64,000 bases of DNA from positions 62,001-126,000 of the forward strand of contig JAMXBD010000690.1 in the NCBI GenBank assembly GCA_024138025.1, given 5' to 3'. Positions 46,152 through 59,243 of the stretch are shown piece by piece. The DNA comes from Combretum micranthum. Lineage: Eukaryota; Streptophyta; Magnoliopsida; Myrtales; Combretaceae. Position 1 is the stretch's first letter, and each line of letters opens with the position of its first letter. Both the position numbers and the translations under genes were made by a program. Under the pieces are notes generated by a model. It did no database searches and was not told where the DNA came from. It saw only the letters and a list, made by a program, of their open reading frames with translations.

Positions 46152-46661
46152 TTTATGTGGTGATTAGTGAAGCTTTTATGTGGTGATTAGTGAAGACACG
46201 AGCTGTTCTCAAATTGAATAAGTGAGAATTGTAGGTGAGACTTTGTAATTGTCGAAATCGTGAATTTTACCTATATAACTTTATGATTTTAGATAATTTT
46301 ATGAGTTAACTCATAAGTAGAATCATCTTTTTATAGAATCTTATAATTTTAATCAAGTCTATATATCAACTTGGTAGAATTTTAAGTTTTTAATTGAGTT
46401 TATCGATTTTACATATTTTAGGTGGTGATTAGTGAAGACATGAGTTGTTCTCAAATTGAATCTTAAGTAAGAATTGTAGGTGAGACTTTGTAGTTGTCGA
46501 AATCGTGAATTTTATCTATATAATTTTATGATTTTAGATAGCTTTATAAGTTAACTCATAAGTAGAATCGTTTTTTTATAAAATCTTATAATTTTAACCA
46601 AATCTATATATCAACTTGATAGAATTTTAAGTTTTTAATTAAGTTTATCGATTTTACCTAT
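46152..46661. repeat. 242-bp tandem repeat, two copies, with a short 5' duplication
   Basis: Copies begin GTGGTGATTAGTGAAGACA at 46180 and 46422 and run in parallel through GGTGAGACTTTGTA, TCGAAATCGTGAATTTTA and TATATATCAACTTG. In addition TTTTATGTGGTGATTAGTGA occurs twice at 46152-46190. Confidence 0.9.
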
Positions 46662-48321
46662 TCAACTCAAATAAATTAAAATATAAAAATTCAATCGCAT
46701 TTTTATAAACTTATCAACTATCGGGATAAGATGTCTTCCCTACCATATTTCAATTTTATTTTCACTCTCTTTCCATCTCTTTTCCTCCTACTTCCCATTC
46801 CTCTTTTTATATATTTGTAGAATTTATTTAAGTTGATTTATAACTATAAACTTATTTATTTAATTTATATAATTAAAAATTTTAAATAAATCAAAAATTT
46901 TTATTTTTCTTCAATTCTAACTTCTTTCAAATAGAGTAATAGAAAATGACTTAATTTTGACTCTATTTGATCTTTTTTTTATGTATTTTATTTCATGGAT
47001 TAAGAGTTATTATGAAAAAAGAGAACTTAATTTATTTTTTATTTTTTACATCCATTATATATTTTAAGTTTTTTATTGTTTCTATTGATATATCTATAGA
47101 TTTTCAAAGCTATTATGTGTAGATTGTAGAAACTTATGTTTCTATGTTTCTATTTTACGTTCCGTTTTTACAAATCATTTGATGATTTTATGTAGAATCG
47201 TGAGTTTAACAACCTTGCTAGACTTATCTCTTCATTGTGATGAACATAAATAGAACATAGAAGAATAATATAAAACTATCGAAATGTTTTTATTAAGTCT
47301 ATAAATTGTAAGTCGGATTTTGGACTTATTGGCTTGAGAGTTCTTTTAAATTGTAAACTCCAAAGATGTTTAAAATAATGAATCTAAATGAAACGTTATA
47401 CATCTAATAGACATCATATAAATTGATTATAATTATGCTTAACGAGCTTGTTTACTGATATATAGTACAATCAAGTATTCATTTACTTGTTGGTAAAAGC
47501 AATTTTATTACAGTTTTATTTCTCATGAGAGTTGTCACAACATTGAGTTGATTATAATATGAATTCCGTGAAGAATTTTTATTACAAAAAAATTCAATGG
47601 TTATTCATTGCTCAAATTTATAAATAATAATTCTACAATAGAATAGATTTTTATTCCCTAAAACATTCTTAATTAAATAAAAATTTAACAAGTAAAAATT
47701 CTATTACAGCTAGTTTTGTCAAACCTAAATTGATCGGTTCGGTTCAACTTGATTGAACTTAATCCCTCATTTGGAACAAGTCAGTTCAATCACAATTTAA
47801 CCTTTGATTTAACCCGATTTATCTATTAACCATTAATCCTCTAATATGTCTAGATCAAAATCTTGAAATTAATCTATCAATATTGATTACATCACTATTT
47901 TATAAAAATTCCATCACAACTCTATTCATTTAGCAAAATAAACTCCAAATAAAATTATTACGATCTAATATGACTATTAGTGAGTGCTCTAGTATCCCAC
48001 TTGAAGCGAAAATAAGAAGTCGGCTCCAATGAAAAAATAATTATCAAAACCAGCTACTTGGGGGGGCGGGCGGAGGACGGGGGAGAACAAACCATCGAAG
48101 CTTAAAAAATCTAAAATTTGGACTTTCGCTACTGTTCTAGTCCAAGTCAGTTACATAAGAAATGTTTTTTTAATAAAGAGGGAGGTGACTCGAAAGTCTT
48201 GTGAAGACTAAGAACCTTCAAAACTGTAACGAAAAGACCACTGGGAGCCGTCCAATTTTTTTTTCCCAATTCTCCCTACCGCAGAAGCGGGTAAGAGAAA
48301 AAAGAAAAGAGAAGGACACTA

Positions 48322-50614
48322 ATGGCGACTGCCGGTTCGTTTGAAGATGAAAAAACCCTACAACAAGACCTTCATGTCTCCATCATATTAGCCGAACAAG
48401 TCATAAAACAAGCCCTTGTTGCTGAATCCTCAAAATCCGATTGCATAGAGCTTTCCCAACAAACCGATCGTCTTTGCCAACTCCTCAGATCCGTTGCTAA
48501 AAAGACTTCCACTACACAGTCTTTATACGAACGACCCATCAGGCGGATCGTCACTGATGTCCATAAAAACCTCGAAAAAGCTTTTACCCTTGTTAGGAAG
48601 TGCAAGAAACCTGGCTCTGGTGTTCTCAGACAGGTAGTGCTTTCCCGTTAGTAAACATGTTGGTGGTGGTGTGTTTCCAAAGAGGCTAAAAGTAGTGGCC
48701 TTTTTTTTTCTTTTTTAAAACCTTTGTACGTACTTGGTTTTACTTTAAAATGCATAATTCAGTTGGTTTTCTTGTTAAAGTTTCAAACTTGATTGATTTT
48801 TGGGAGCTTCTCTGGTTTTTACTGGATAAATTAACCATAATTTTCCGTCCCGTAATAATGATTCGTTACAGTGTTGTTCTGTCCAGCGAAGTGAATGAAC
48901 AGTAAAAGTTTTAAGATCACAAAGTTTTAATTGTAACAAATGTTGAAAAAGTTCTAGTCAAATATATATACACACACGCCCATCAATTTATATGCTGTTA
49001 TTCAGGTCATTTTATGATGACAAACTATGGATATTCTTGGATTTTGAATTTGATGGCAGGTGATATTAATCTGACTTCGTGTGTATGCAGGTATTTGCCA
49101 TCACTTCCAATGCTGATTTTCGTAAAGTTTCGAACTTTATCGAGTCTTCTATTGGTGACATGAAATGGGTACTTTCAGTTTTTGAATCTGACGGCACTAA
49201 CCTGACTTTACCTCCTATAGCTAGTAATGACCCTACTTTAGCTTGGGTTTGGAGTAACATTGCTACTATACAAATGGGTGGTCAGTTGAAAGACCGAGCT
49301 GATGGTGCTAATAATTTAGCTTCTTTGGCTACTGATAGTGAAAGGAATAAGAAGATGATTGTGGATGAAGGCGGTGTACAGCCCTTATTGAGACTATTGA
49401 AAGAAGGGGGTGGGAGTCTGGCTTCAGCTGATGCCCAAATTGCTGCAGTGGATGCGCTGACGAAATTAGGTACTGATCAGGCGGGGGTGAGGGTTATTGT
49501 GAATGAGCTTGGAGTTCCTGTGATTGTGAAGGTGCTTGGCGATTCCCCAATGAGGGTTCAGGTTGCGATTGCAAACTTAGTGGGAAGAATGGCTGAGTGG
49601 GATGATCTTGCACGGGAGGAGTTTGCTAGGGAAAATGTAATCAAGCATTTGATTAGGTTGGTGTCCATGGATACGGTTTTGGATGATCCTAACGTTCAGA
49701 CTGGTCGGACCAGTATTCATTCACTTGTTCAAATTAACAGGGAGTTAACAAGCAATCCATTAAGTAATTATTCGAGTTTGAATTCTTCCTTTTCAGATGG
49801 AAGCAGCAGGGGTGCGCATCATCTTAGGAGAGACAAGGAGTTGGAAACTCCAGAAATGAGGCTCAAGCTTAAGGTTAGCTGTGCTGGGGCATTGCAAAGG
49901 TTGTGTAGAGAAAGTTTGGTGAATAGTAAAAAGATCTGCGAAACGAAAGGGCTGTTATGTCTGGCAAAGATCGTTGAAGTGGAGAAAGGAGAGTTACAGT
50001 TTAACTGCTTGATGGCATTGATGGAGATAGCAGGTGTTGCAGAAGGCAGTGCCGATCTTAGACGATCGGCTTTCAAGACTAACAGTCCTGCTGCGAAGGC
50101 AGTTCTCAATCAGCTTTTGAGAATTCTTAAAGATGAGAGGGATTCAAATTTGTTGGTTCCTGCTATCAAGTCAATTGGCTCCTTGGCTAGATCATTTCCC
50201 GCTAGAGAAACACGGATTATTAATCCATTGGTTAAACAACTTGGACATAGAAACGTGGATGTGGCTATTGAAGCTGCTGTTGCATTGAAAAAGTTTGTCC
50301 ATCCTGACAATTTCAATTGTGTGGAGCACTCGAAGGCCATCATTGAGTTTGATGGCGTTCCTCCTCTAGTAAAACTATTGAAGATGCACGATAGAGCTCA
50401 AGTACCTGGACTAGTGCTGCTCTGCTACCTTGCGCTCCATGTGGGCAACAGTAAGGCTCTTGAGCAAGCACATGCACTGAACATTCTTGAGACGACTGCT
50501 CGTTCCATCACTTCTCAGCGCCCTGATCTAAAAGACTTACTTGGAAAAGCAATGCATCACCTTACTCTTTATCAACCTGGAGTGCATCACCATCGACAGT
50601 TGCCTGTACCGTGA
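48322..50614 (+). CDS. ARO: ARMADILLO REPEAT ONLY (ARO) family protein (2 exons, 611 aa)
   Basis: Exons are 48322-48633 and 49091-50614, joined at an in-phase GT-AG intron; the product is 611 aa. The N-terminal part (about 1-170) is helical with the plant ARO signature ERPIRRIVTDVHKNLEKA followed by FTLVRKCK, then ITSNADFRKVSNFIESSIGD. From about residue 185 armadillo repeats run to the C-terminus (LKDRADGANNLASLATDSE; GGVQPLLRLLKEGG; FDGVPPLVKLLKMHD), broken by a Ser-rich linker near 330-350. There is no signal peptide or membrane segment. ARO proteins interact with ROP-GTPase regulators at polar growth sites such as pollen tubes, root hairs and trichomes. Which of ARO1-4 it corresponds to cannot be settled here, although its length is close to the shorter members. 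All armadillo segments look intact. The upstream region is tandemly duplicated. Confidence 0.9.
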
Positions 50615-52959
50615 ATTTTCACTCAATCTAAATCTATTGCCATGAGTATGCATGGTTCAATTCGTACAAAATGATGGTGATATCATTGAGCATATTCAAA
50701 TCAAAGATTTGCTGTGTCTTATTGTGTTATGTTAACACTTTTTGTCTCATTATTGCATCCATTTGATTTTACACTGCAATTCACCGAACTTTGATGCGAA
50801 CCTCCTCTGTTACTGTAGTTACTGCTTTAGTTATGTCGTTGTAATCATAGCTCATCCACTTGTTCTTCTGGAGTTTTCTATTCCTGCATGGTTGCGTACC
50901 TTGTCATCTGAATATTTATAGCATTGAATAATTTTTTCCTACTTATACCATTCTAAAGACTGTGATTGATGAAGTAGCTGTTTTTTATAATGGAGAGAGA
51001 GTTCATTGCGGAGTGTCCAAAGCATATGGCTTTTTGGTTTCTAAATGTGTTTTCTCCATTTTATACTTGAACTTGCTAAGGCAATCGGCATTATCATCTC
51101 TATCAGAAAGATGCAGAACTTACATGGCAACTGGCAGGTGCCTTGAACCAGCTTTATGCCAACCCTTTTATGATAAAGATATTAAATTAAACCTGGGGTT
51201 TGGTAGGGGCACTAAAACAAGCAATTATATTGTTAGAAGGGAAAATATTACACCGACTCCATCTGTGACTCTCAAGGGCATACAAGCCCTCAATCTAACT
51301 AATTTTCTGGTCTGGTGACTACTCACAGCTGAAGGGGTCTATATATAGGCTGTTAGAAGTCACCAAAGTCTAACAAAAGTCAAACCGTGAAAGAAGTAAA
51401 AGCACAATCTGCAACTTGCACAAAAGGCAAGAAACACTAATATCACAATATATGATATAGTGTGATATAACCTGGCTATCTTGGTCTCCTTTGGTATACA
51501 CGTAACACTGGAGCTTGGGTTGTAACAGACATCAACAGAGTCCGTTTTCTCAAGTTAAACTGTTATAGTAATAAAATGCTTGATTAAGATGAATAGCTGC
51601 TGATGAACTAGATGCTCCTGATGTATTGATCCCCTTCTTTGGAAAAAGGCATATTACTCCTTCTAGAGCTATTGTAAATTTGTGCTCAATGAGATGTTAT
51701 GCACTACTGTCTGCTGGAGTTCTTGGCTTTGTAGTGAAAAAAGGAAAAATGGTAATCACTTTGGATACTTAGAAGTTTTATGTGATCAGAATATTTTCAT
51801 GATGTTCTGATGTTAACTGTGTAATACCTGGACCTACACAAGCTTGGTTGTAGTTTATTTTGTTTTATGCAATTTCCTTGAGTTCCTTTGGGACTGCATC
51901 TTTGTCTCTAGTTCGTTTTTGCTGAAACTAGATGATTGATTTACATTCATCTTGTCTCCACCATTTAGTGGTATATAAGGAGAATCGAAATACTATTGAT
52001 GTAGACGTGGTATTGTTTTACGAGGAAGTTTTAAATAGAATGGGCTGGAAAAAGAGTTTGATGATGATTACCAAACTGGGTCCTCGCTACTGACTCTGGG
52101 TTACTATCATTGATGCTACTGCCACTTCTTTTGTTTTTCCCTTGAGAATCAAATGAATTTTCTTTTGCATTGGTTTACATTCATGTTGTTCATCCCAGAG
52201 AGCATCTGGTATACTCAAGTATAGATTTGACTGAATAGTAATCTGCACTGAACAGCATAGGAACTTTGCTGTTTACCAAGTGAACCGATACGCATGTCGG
52301 TTAGCATGGTTTTTCATGCAAACATTCTCCCAGGTAAGGCTAATATTTGTAACAGCCATATAAATCCAACAATTTGTGCTCTCATATGTCTTTTGGCTCA
52401 TGTTTCATATTGATTTATAGATACTTCCACGCACCTTAAATATATGCTTGTCAAGGGTACTAAACAATTTTCATCATTACCTAAAAAATGGTGGGATTTC
52501 CATACTCTTCTCATACCAACCCATATAATCACCCGCATATATTCAGAAGCTTCGTTGTAGTATATTTTATATTCTGCTATCTCCTTGAGAAAACGACAAC
52601 TCTATTGACATGGGCGCTGTTAGTGTTTGGCAAGGCAGTTATGGGTGGAATGCGCTGGAATCAAGAGTATGAAACTGCTTACTAGAAAGAGGGTTCTAGC
52701 TTTTGATGGATTATGCCATTTATACTGCTTCTATCTGTTTTGAGAATCATCAAGTGAAGTTTCTACTTTCTAATTAGTTTTCTATTTCAGATGTATATCA
52801 GTAGATGCCATGGGACATAGGTATTTTCAAGTACTGAGTTTTAATGGTACTCTAATCTGCATAATGTAAGGCATAGGAAACTTTCCCAAGCTGGCTGACA
52901 ATTTTTGCATTTCTAGTTTCTCTTGTCTGATTTTGATACTCAAACATCACCACATATAT
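50615..52959. other. ARO 3' region and intergenic, no further gene seen
   Basis: The first few hundred bases are presumably the ARO 3' UTR. Around 51231-51530 a segment with TGTTAGAAG, a TCTATATATAGG TATA-like box and GTCTAACA resembles part of an LTR, but no pair or target duplication was found. The 118-codon frame at 50962-51318 has no recognisable domain. Confidence 0.45.
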
Positions 52960-53202
52960 GTTTGATTTGTTTTCTGTCTGATTTGTATTTGATGAGAACC
53001 TTGTGTCATGTTTGATGATGTATATGTCACTTCATGTTTTTGGTATTTTTTCCCCTCCGTCAAACACCTGGTTTACACCATAATATTTGTTTGATCTGTT
53101 TCTGTCTGATTTGTATTTGATGAGAACCTTTTTCGTGTTTGGTGCGTGCATGTGTCACTTCATGTTTTTGGTATTATTTCCCCTGTCAAACACCTAGTTC
53201 TA
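52960..53202. repeat. Tandem ~129-bp repeat, two copies
   Basis: Both copies contain TCTGTCTGATTTGTATTTGA, TGAGAACCTT, TCACTTCATGTTTTTGGTAT and GTCAAACACCT. The second copy has small substitutions. Confidence 0.85.
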
Positions 53203-54060
53203 AATCAGTCCCAAGTGCCAATACAAATAATACCAAGCCAATGAATCAGAAGGTCCTAGAGTGGTTTAATTATCACTATGACTTTACATCTGATTAGTCT
53301 CCACTAGTTCTCTATTTTGCATTGGCTGTTTTATTTGAAATTCTATGCAGGCCCCTTTGTTCAAGAGTACATGCAACTCAAGCTATGCTGAGGCAGAAGG
53401 ACAGACATGTGGAGTCAAACTCAATGGCCTCTGGCCTTTACAGAACAAATGAAAATACTTAATTCAAATTCTTGTGTCAGGTTCTGTCATTGAAGATTTG
53501 TGGACAAAATTTCAGAAGGACAAGCAAGCATGGCTCTAAATCAAGTGTAAATCTAGGTAAATTTATATCAACTGCATCAATAGGGCGGGTTTAACTTGCA
53601 GTTCTTTAACTGGTTATTGATCTCTCTAATTTTTTTTTCTTTTTAACGATGCTTTCTCTCCACTTTTGCTTCCTTTAAGGAGTAGTTCAACAATTACTGC
53701 TAAGTCTTAATACTTCATGAGTGTTCACAGAGATTCCAGTCACTTTCCGAGGTACCAAATAGCATATACGTCATGGGCTGACCATGGTAATATCTTTATT
53801 TCTTGTATGTGTTTTCTTTGTGGTGAATCATCTCTTATGAATGTTGGAAGAAGCAGCACCTCATAAAAAAACCACAAATTTTAGTGAGGGTAAGTTCAAC
53901 TAGCATTAGCCTGATGGCACTTGTTAAAGGCTAAAATAACAAACTTGTTACATTTTCCAAGATGCACAACAGGTCAAATGTTTTTCCCATGACCTTTGAA
54001 CTAATGCAGGTGTAAACCGCCTATCATTTTCCTTTTGAATAAAAGTTCTCCCAACCCCAA
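53203..54060. other. Intergenic, no gene seen
   Basis: A GC-richer patch at about 53345-53460 begins after TATGCAG and could be an untranslated exon or remnant, but I cannot support a gene. Confidence 0.4.
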
Positions 54061-54075
54061 CCTCCTCCACCACCA

Positions 54076-54083
54076 CCCCCCCC

Positions 54084-54114
<31 letters not shown>

Positions 54115-54172
54115 ACCCAAAAAAAAAAAAAAAATAAATAAATAAATAAAAAAAAATAAAAAATAAAAAAAA
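54076..54172 (+). repeat. C-homopolymer (30 bases) followed by A/TAAA-rich tract
   Basis: C8, A and then 30 uninterrupted C (54085-54114) are followed by ACCC, 15 A and TAAA repeats. A C tract this long is rare in plant DNA, and its exact length may be a sequencing estimate. Confidence 0.9.
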
Positions 54173-54414
54173 CCCAAATCATTTCAGAGACGGGGAAAAG
54201 ATGCTTGATAAGTGTTTCAGAACATTCGTTAAGAGCTATGATAAGAAAAAAAATTTCATCTTTAAATATGAGTTATTTTCCTGTGGGTAGGTTGCTTAGG
54301 TTACCCTTTTCCTTTCTCTCTGGAGTCTCAGGAGCCAACTAAATTAATAAATTTGGCAGAGTCACTTAAAACCTTTATTTTTAAAGCTGACGTGGATTGG
54401 TATGGATTGGTATG

Positions 54415-54575
54415 TTTTATTTTTATCTTTATCTTATTAATATTTTATCTGTATTTGTATCTCATTTGTATATCTAATCTTGATTCGGTCTGTTTGATCT
54501 GTTTATGAGTAAAAATATTTATTTTTCATCTATATTTGTTTTTTGACAAACAATCTATTTGAAAATAACAAAAAT
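54415..54575 (+). mobile_element. Dispersed ATCTGTATTTGTAT element, third copy
   Basis: Shared blocks are TTTATCTGTATTTGTATCTC, TTGATCTGTTTATGAGTAAA and GACAAACAATCTATTTG. Borders are approximate. Confidence 0.6.
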
Positions 54576-56679
54576 AAAATGCTAAAATTACCGTAATAAG
54601 ATGAACCAAGCATTCTCATGAAATATTGGAGGGAGAAAAGGACAAACCATGTATCAAATCTTTCATAGGTTTACATACTCTTAAAAATTATATAACTAAT
54701 TTATATGGCCGTAATTAAGTTAAATTTATTGTGCAAATTGTTAATATGAAAGGAAAAATTAAGGAAAATTCAAATATTTTGTTGAGTTTACCATCATATG
54801 AAGTAGCTTTTGGCTGGATTGCATAATGGCTTTGAAATTCTAGTTTACCTAATTTCACTTTAACCAATCAAGTATTAACTTAGACAAACACCAAAGGAAG
54901 TACATACCAATTTCAAAGTTCCGTAAGCAGGAAAAAGCAATCATGAAGCAGGTAATCCCATTAATATTAAATTATTCACATGCTTTGCTAAACCAGCAAT
55001 CAACAAAGACTTGATAACTTTTCACTTACTCTAGGAGTTATATGCTTTAGGCTTAAGCTTTAACAAAAAGCCACAGTAGAAACTAGAACTAGAACCTTCT
55101 ATAACGAAAAATAGAGTACTGCTTCAACAAATTGAGAAGTTTTTGGTCTCCAATGCTTTCTTGTATCTTTTATTTTTTGTCATATGCCTTCACTAGACTT
55201 GTGCTTGGCATTAGGAAAAAAAAGAAATTCAAGTTGTGATATTGATAGGCTGATACTTCAGAGTATATATGTATATTTTATTTAGTAAGATGATTTTCAT
55301 TCTCTATAAAAATATAACATTAATCAAATCAATTGATTTAAATGACTCATAGACGAAGAGTTAGGATATCTAAAGCCTAATCGGATAAATCGATACATCT
55401 TTTAGAAAGTCAAATTGTTTCTTCTAGAGGATGATATAACTTTTCCTATACGAATAAAGTAAACCTAATTGGTGAGTACAAAAAGCCCTGTAAAGGGAGA
55501 TATAATCCCACATTGGGGAGAGTATGACAATAAAAAAGGTTAAAAAAAATAACAAAACACAAAATTAAAATTACAATTAAACCACTTATTTGAGATCTAA
55601 TGATAACTTAATATATATATTGGCATGATTTTATATATTTACTAGATCCATTGAAGTAGATGCATGATGACTGTGGTGGATTTGTGATGGTGAAAATAAT
55701 AAAATGAATCTAGATTTGAGAATTTTTTATTTGAAAAAAGAGGAAAAAAAAAAAGGGATATGTGGATATGGGAATTAATAATGATAGATATGTAGTTTTA
55801 GGATGGTCAAAGGGATGTAATTAGGACGAGTTTTGCAAACTTGAACCCGATACTCCATAGAGTTTCTATCAACCATCCTAAACCCTATAGGGTTTTCGTC
55901 CATGAACCTAAAACTTGTCCGAGAGACCTTGTACTCAAACTTTAACTTGAAACCTAATATAAATATTGCAATTTTTTTGCATAAATGCTCACATGAGATA
56001 ATTATAAGATAGTCTTACAATATATCTAAAATTTCTTCCTTCTCAATCTAGTCAAATTCCATTTCTAATCACATTTTTCACTAAAAGGAAGTCAAATTTA
56101 AATGTAGAAGAAATATCATAACACAATTTTTAACTAATTCCAACATTATGTGAAGTGTTTACAAAAATGAGTGCATTGTCCATCACAAAATCTATCTTTA
56201 AAGTGATATAAAAATCAAACAAAGTGAAGTTAACATTGTCTAATGTCCATCTCTCACAACTCTCCTTTAATCTTTAGATCCATATAGCCCTCACTTTTCA
56301 TCATCATCATCATCTTCTTCTTCACAACCATGTGTTCATGCGTAAGTGTGAGTGAGGTATGTATGTACCTATATATATTCTTAGTTTTAATGGGTTTGGT
56401 TTCTAGTGGATTTTTTTTCCGTCCTAAAACCCTATAGGGTTTTACTAACGATCAAAAACCCAACCCAAACATTGTAGGATCATACTTTATAAAGTATTTA
56501 TCGGATTAGGTGGATTGAGTATCTTATAAGAATATGCTAGGTTGCATCCTAAATGATGGAGGAAGGAGAGTAGTTTCATAAGTATTTCTTAAAAAACTAT
56601 GATTCACTAAGAGGTTTATGTGAGAGAAAGAGAGGTTTTGTGGCATAACTAAATTTCACAAATACTACATCATAAATTA
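54576..56679. other. Intergenic, no gene seen
   Basis: A repeated AACCCTATAGGGTTTT palindrome occurs near 55880 and 56430. A CATCATCATCATC microsatellite lies at 56300-56314. No coding region recognised. Confidence 0.5.
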
Positions 56680-56687
56680 GCTTGGCC

Positions 56688-57453
56688 TAGACATAGACAT
56701 GGTTCGGTTTCAAACTGGAAACCAAACTAGGACCATCATTGGGGTTTCATAATTGAAATCGAATCGGTTAATTGGTACCATAACTAGCTAAGGAACTGCC
56801 AGTTTTCTGCTTCCTAAGTGGTTCTACGGCCTAGAACAGGGTGGAACCAGCTAGTCCAACTAATTCTATTAAAAAAAATATTAGAGAAAAAATTAAAAAA
56901 TTATGTTAAATATATAATTATTAATGTTTACACTATTTTATTAAATATTAAAATTTATTACCTATTTACAATATTTAATTTGTTATTATCAACAACACAA
57001 ATAAAATAATTTAAAATCATATACAATTTAGTTATATAAATTTTTCATAAAAGTAAAATCTATTTCCTTAATAATGTGAGACTATTTTTTATATTGTAAT
57101 TTTTCTTTTATCCTTTAGAGTATTTTGTAATCTTATATTATTATTTACAATTGATACCAATTCTGTTATATATAAATAAATGCGCATTCGAAATATATTT
57201 TAAAAAATTTTGGTTAAATAATTTAACATTTTTACACAATTAATTATTTTGAGTTTTAAAATTTATTTTATCAAAAACTAAATTTTTTTTCTATTTTTAC
57301 TTAAAAAAAACCAGTTCCATGGTTCTAAAATCAGAACTGAGAACCACCGATTCTATAGAACCTGACTGAAACTATGGAAGGCAGTTTTGGTTTCGGTTAT
57401 GGTTTAGGTTTCAATTCTAGTTTGGTTTCGTTTCGGAATCATGTCTATGTGTA
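56688..57453. mobile_element. hAT-type MITE, 766 bp
   Basis: It starts TAGACATAGACATGGTTC and ends, complemented, TACACATAGACATGATTC. The 8-bp flanks GCTTGGCC and GTTGGGCC match at 6 of 8. Subterminal GGTTTCAAACTGGAAACC and GGTTTCGGTTATGG motifs fit hAT elements. No coding capacity. Confidence 0.75.
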
Positions 57454-57806
57454 GTTGGGCCTTTTTGAATGGTAGGAAATTTTCAAATTCAATTTGTTCG
57501 GATATTCATTTGTAAATGAAAATAGTTAGAAGTTGTGTTTAGTTGGGATGCTGTAGAACGAGAATGCAATTGAAAATCGTTTCTACATTGAAAAGGAGAA
57601 GAAGAAAAAAAAAAAAAAAAACTAAATCTCAAGTTAAAACAAATTAGAACTATTTTTCAATTTCAAATTAAAGATGTAATGGCATCTTTCTAATTTCAAA
57701 CTTCTCTCATTGCATTTTTGTATAAAAATCGACTTTATCTAATGACATTATTATAAATAAATTGAACTTTTTTTCAGTGGCATGTTTATAGTTATATTAA
57801 TAAAAA

Positions 57807-58006
57807 GATAACTTACATTGACTATCCTAAACTTTGTAAAATATGTTGACACTTTACTTTCTAAAAATATATCATATAACCCATTTGAAATTGTTTAGTG
57901 CTGATATTGATTTTTTCGTGAGGGTATTTGTTGGATTTTTTTTTTTTTTAATAGGATATTAACTTCAAATTTATAAAGTTCAGTAGCATGGTCATGGTAG
58001 TTTCCC
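57807..58006. mobile_element. Short Mutator-like MITE, 200 bp
   Basis: The left GATAACTTACATTGACTATC pairs with the complement of the right end, GGGAAACTACCATGACCATG. The 9-bp flanks TAATAAAAA and TTATTAAAA match at 7 of 9. Confidence 0.65.
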
Positions 58007-58015
58007 TTATTAAAA

Positions 58016-59243
58016 GATCAGCCCTACAACACTTACCTCTTTCTCCTCCTCCTTTTCTTCTATACCACAGTTATCTATCCCTTTTCATCTTTTCTCAAGA
58101 ACCGGATATGTTTTCAGCATTTTCTTAGTTTTCAAAATCTTTTTCAAAACCAAACAACTCTTTAGTTACCAATGGCCCTTTGATGAGCAGTACTTCCACT
58201 ATTATGCTCCAAGACAAGTGAGAAAAATTCAAAATTTTCCACTCATGTCCAAGGAGTAGAAAGCAAGGTGGTCTTGGAGCATCTGTCCTTATCGATTCTT
58301 CAATTGTGCTACACAAAATATTGGAGTCCCCCTATAAAGATATAGGGCCGTCGATGTAGGTTCGGTTTTTTTTTTTTAAACTTTTATGGTAACATCAATA
58401 AAATTATTAATTTAACTTGTAAAATAAATATATTAATTATTTTAGTGGTGTAACCACAGTTAACATGAAATTAATCCATTAAATAATTGAAATTAATAAT
58501 AGGAGTATAAAATTTTTGGTTTTCTACCATTAGAGTTGCTATAATTGGACAATATCTGAACAATTCTATTATTTGTCTTCTTGATTAAAACAATGAAAGT
58601 TTTAAGACAATTTCCAATGAAAAAGACAAAAGAAAAATGGAATAACTTTTTTTTTTTTTTCTTATTATAAAGGAAGAAGAGAATCGAATTTGGTACCTTT
58701 TACTTGAGAGATTAAAAAAGATGCCACGGTACTACTAAACTATAAAGCTATTGGCAAATAATTTTGGTTTGGATCGATTAGCGAGGTTCTTGAACTTCGT
58801 GGATGGAGTAGGAATTTCGAACTCTCAGATATAAGCTGATAAAAATAAAATTTGATGCCATCCTGCACTATGCTAAGCTGTATCCTTTGTGGGCCATACT
58901 TAGGGGAACGTAAAATAAAAAGTGGTTGGTTCGGTTTTGATTTTGAATTTCTCCAAACTAAATATAGACACTTTAGTGTTCAATATATTTATTAATATTA
59001 TATATTATTCATAATTTATAGCATAAATGCATACATTAATTTATAGCATAAATGCACCTAATGTATGCATTTCATAATATATAGGATCTGTTTACAGAGT
59101 ATTTAGTTATATATTTGATTGCAAAACTATATTTTTTCATATATAAATTTGTTGTTGTAGGCATTTGGATATGTAATAGGCTATGATGTGGATGCTATTA
59201 TATTATAAGGTAGTGCAATACCGTTTGATCGTCCTATTTTTCA
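58016..59243. other. Intergenic, no gene seen
   Basis: A 63-codon frame on the - strand (58316-58125) lies in slightly GC-richer sequence but shows no recognised motif. The rest is AT-rich. Confidence 0.5.

Larger units (their letters stand above)
44557..48251. repeat. Tandem duplication unit 2, adjoining the ARO gene
   Basis: This is the copy next to the ARO leader. It is 1.4 kb longer than unit 1, mainly because 45010-47215 has no counterpart there; that segment includes a foldback MITE and a 242-bp tandem repeat. The promoter-proximal block (about 48075-48245) is well conserved with 44355-44531, so the duplication covered the likely ARO promoter. Confidence 0.85.

Noticed and set aside
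48372..50343. - strand frames opposite the ARO exons
   Set aside because: They are antisense shadows of a well-conserved armadillo coding sequence.
51231..51530. Solo LTR downstream of ARO
   Set aside because: TATA-like and TGTTAG/CTAACA motifs are present, but no matching ends, target duplication or second copy could be shown.
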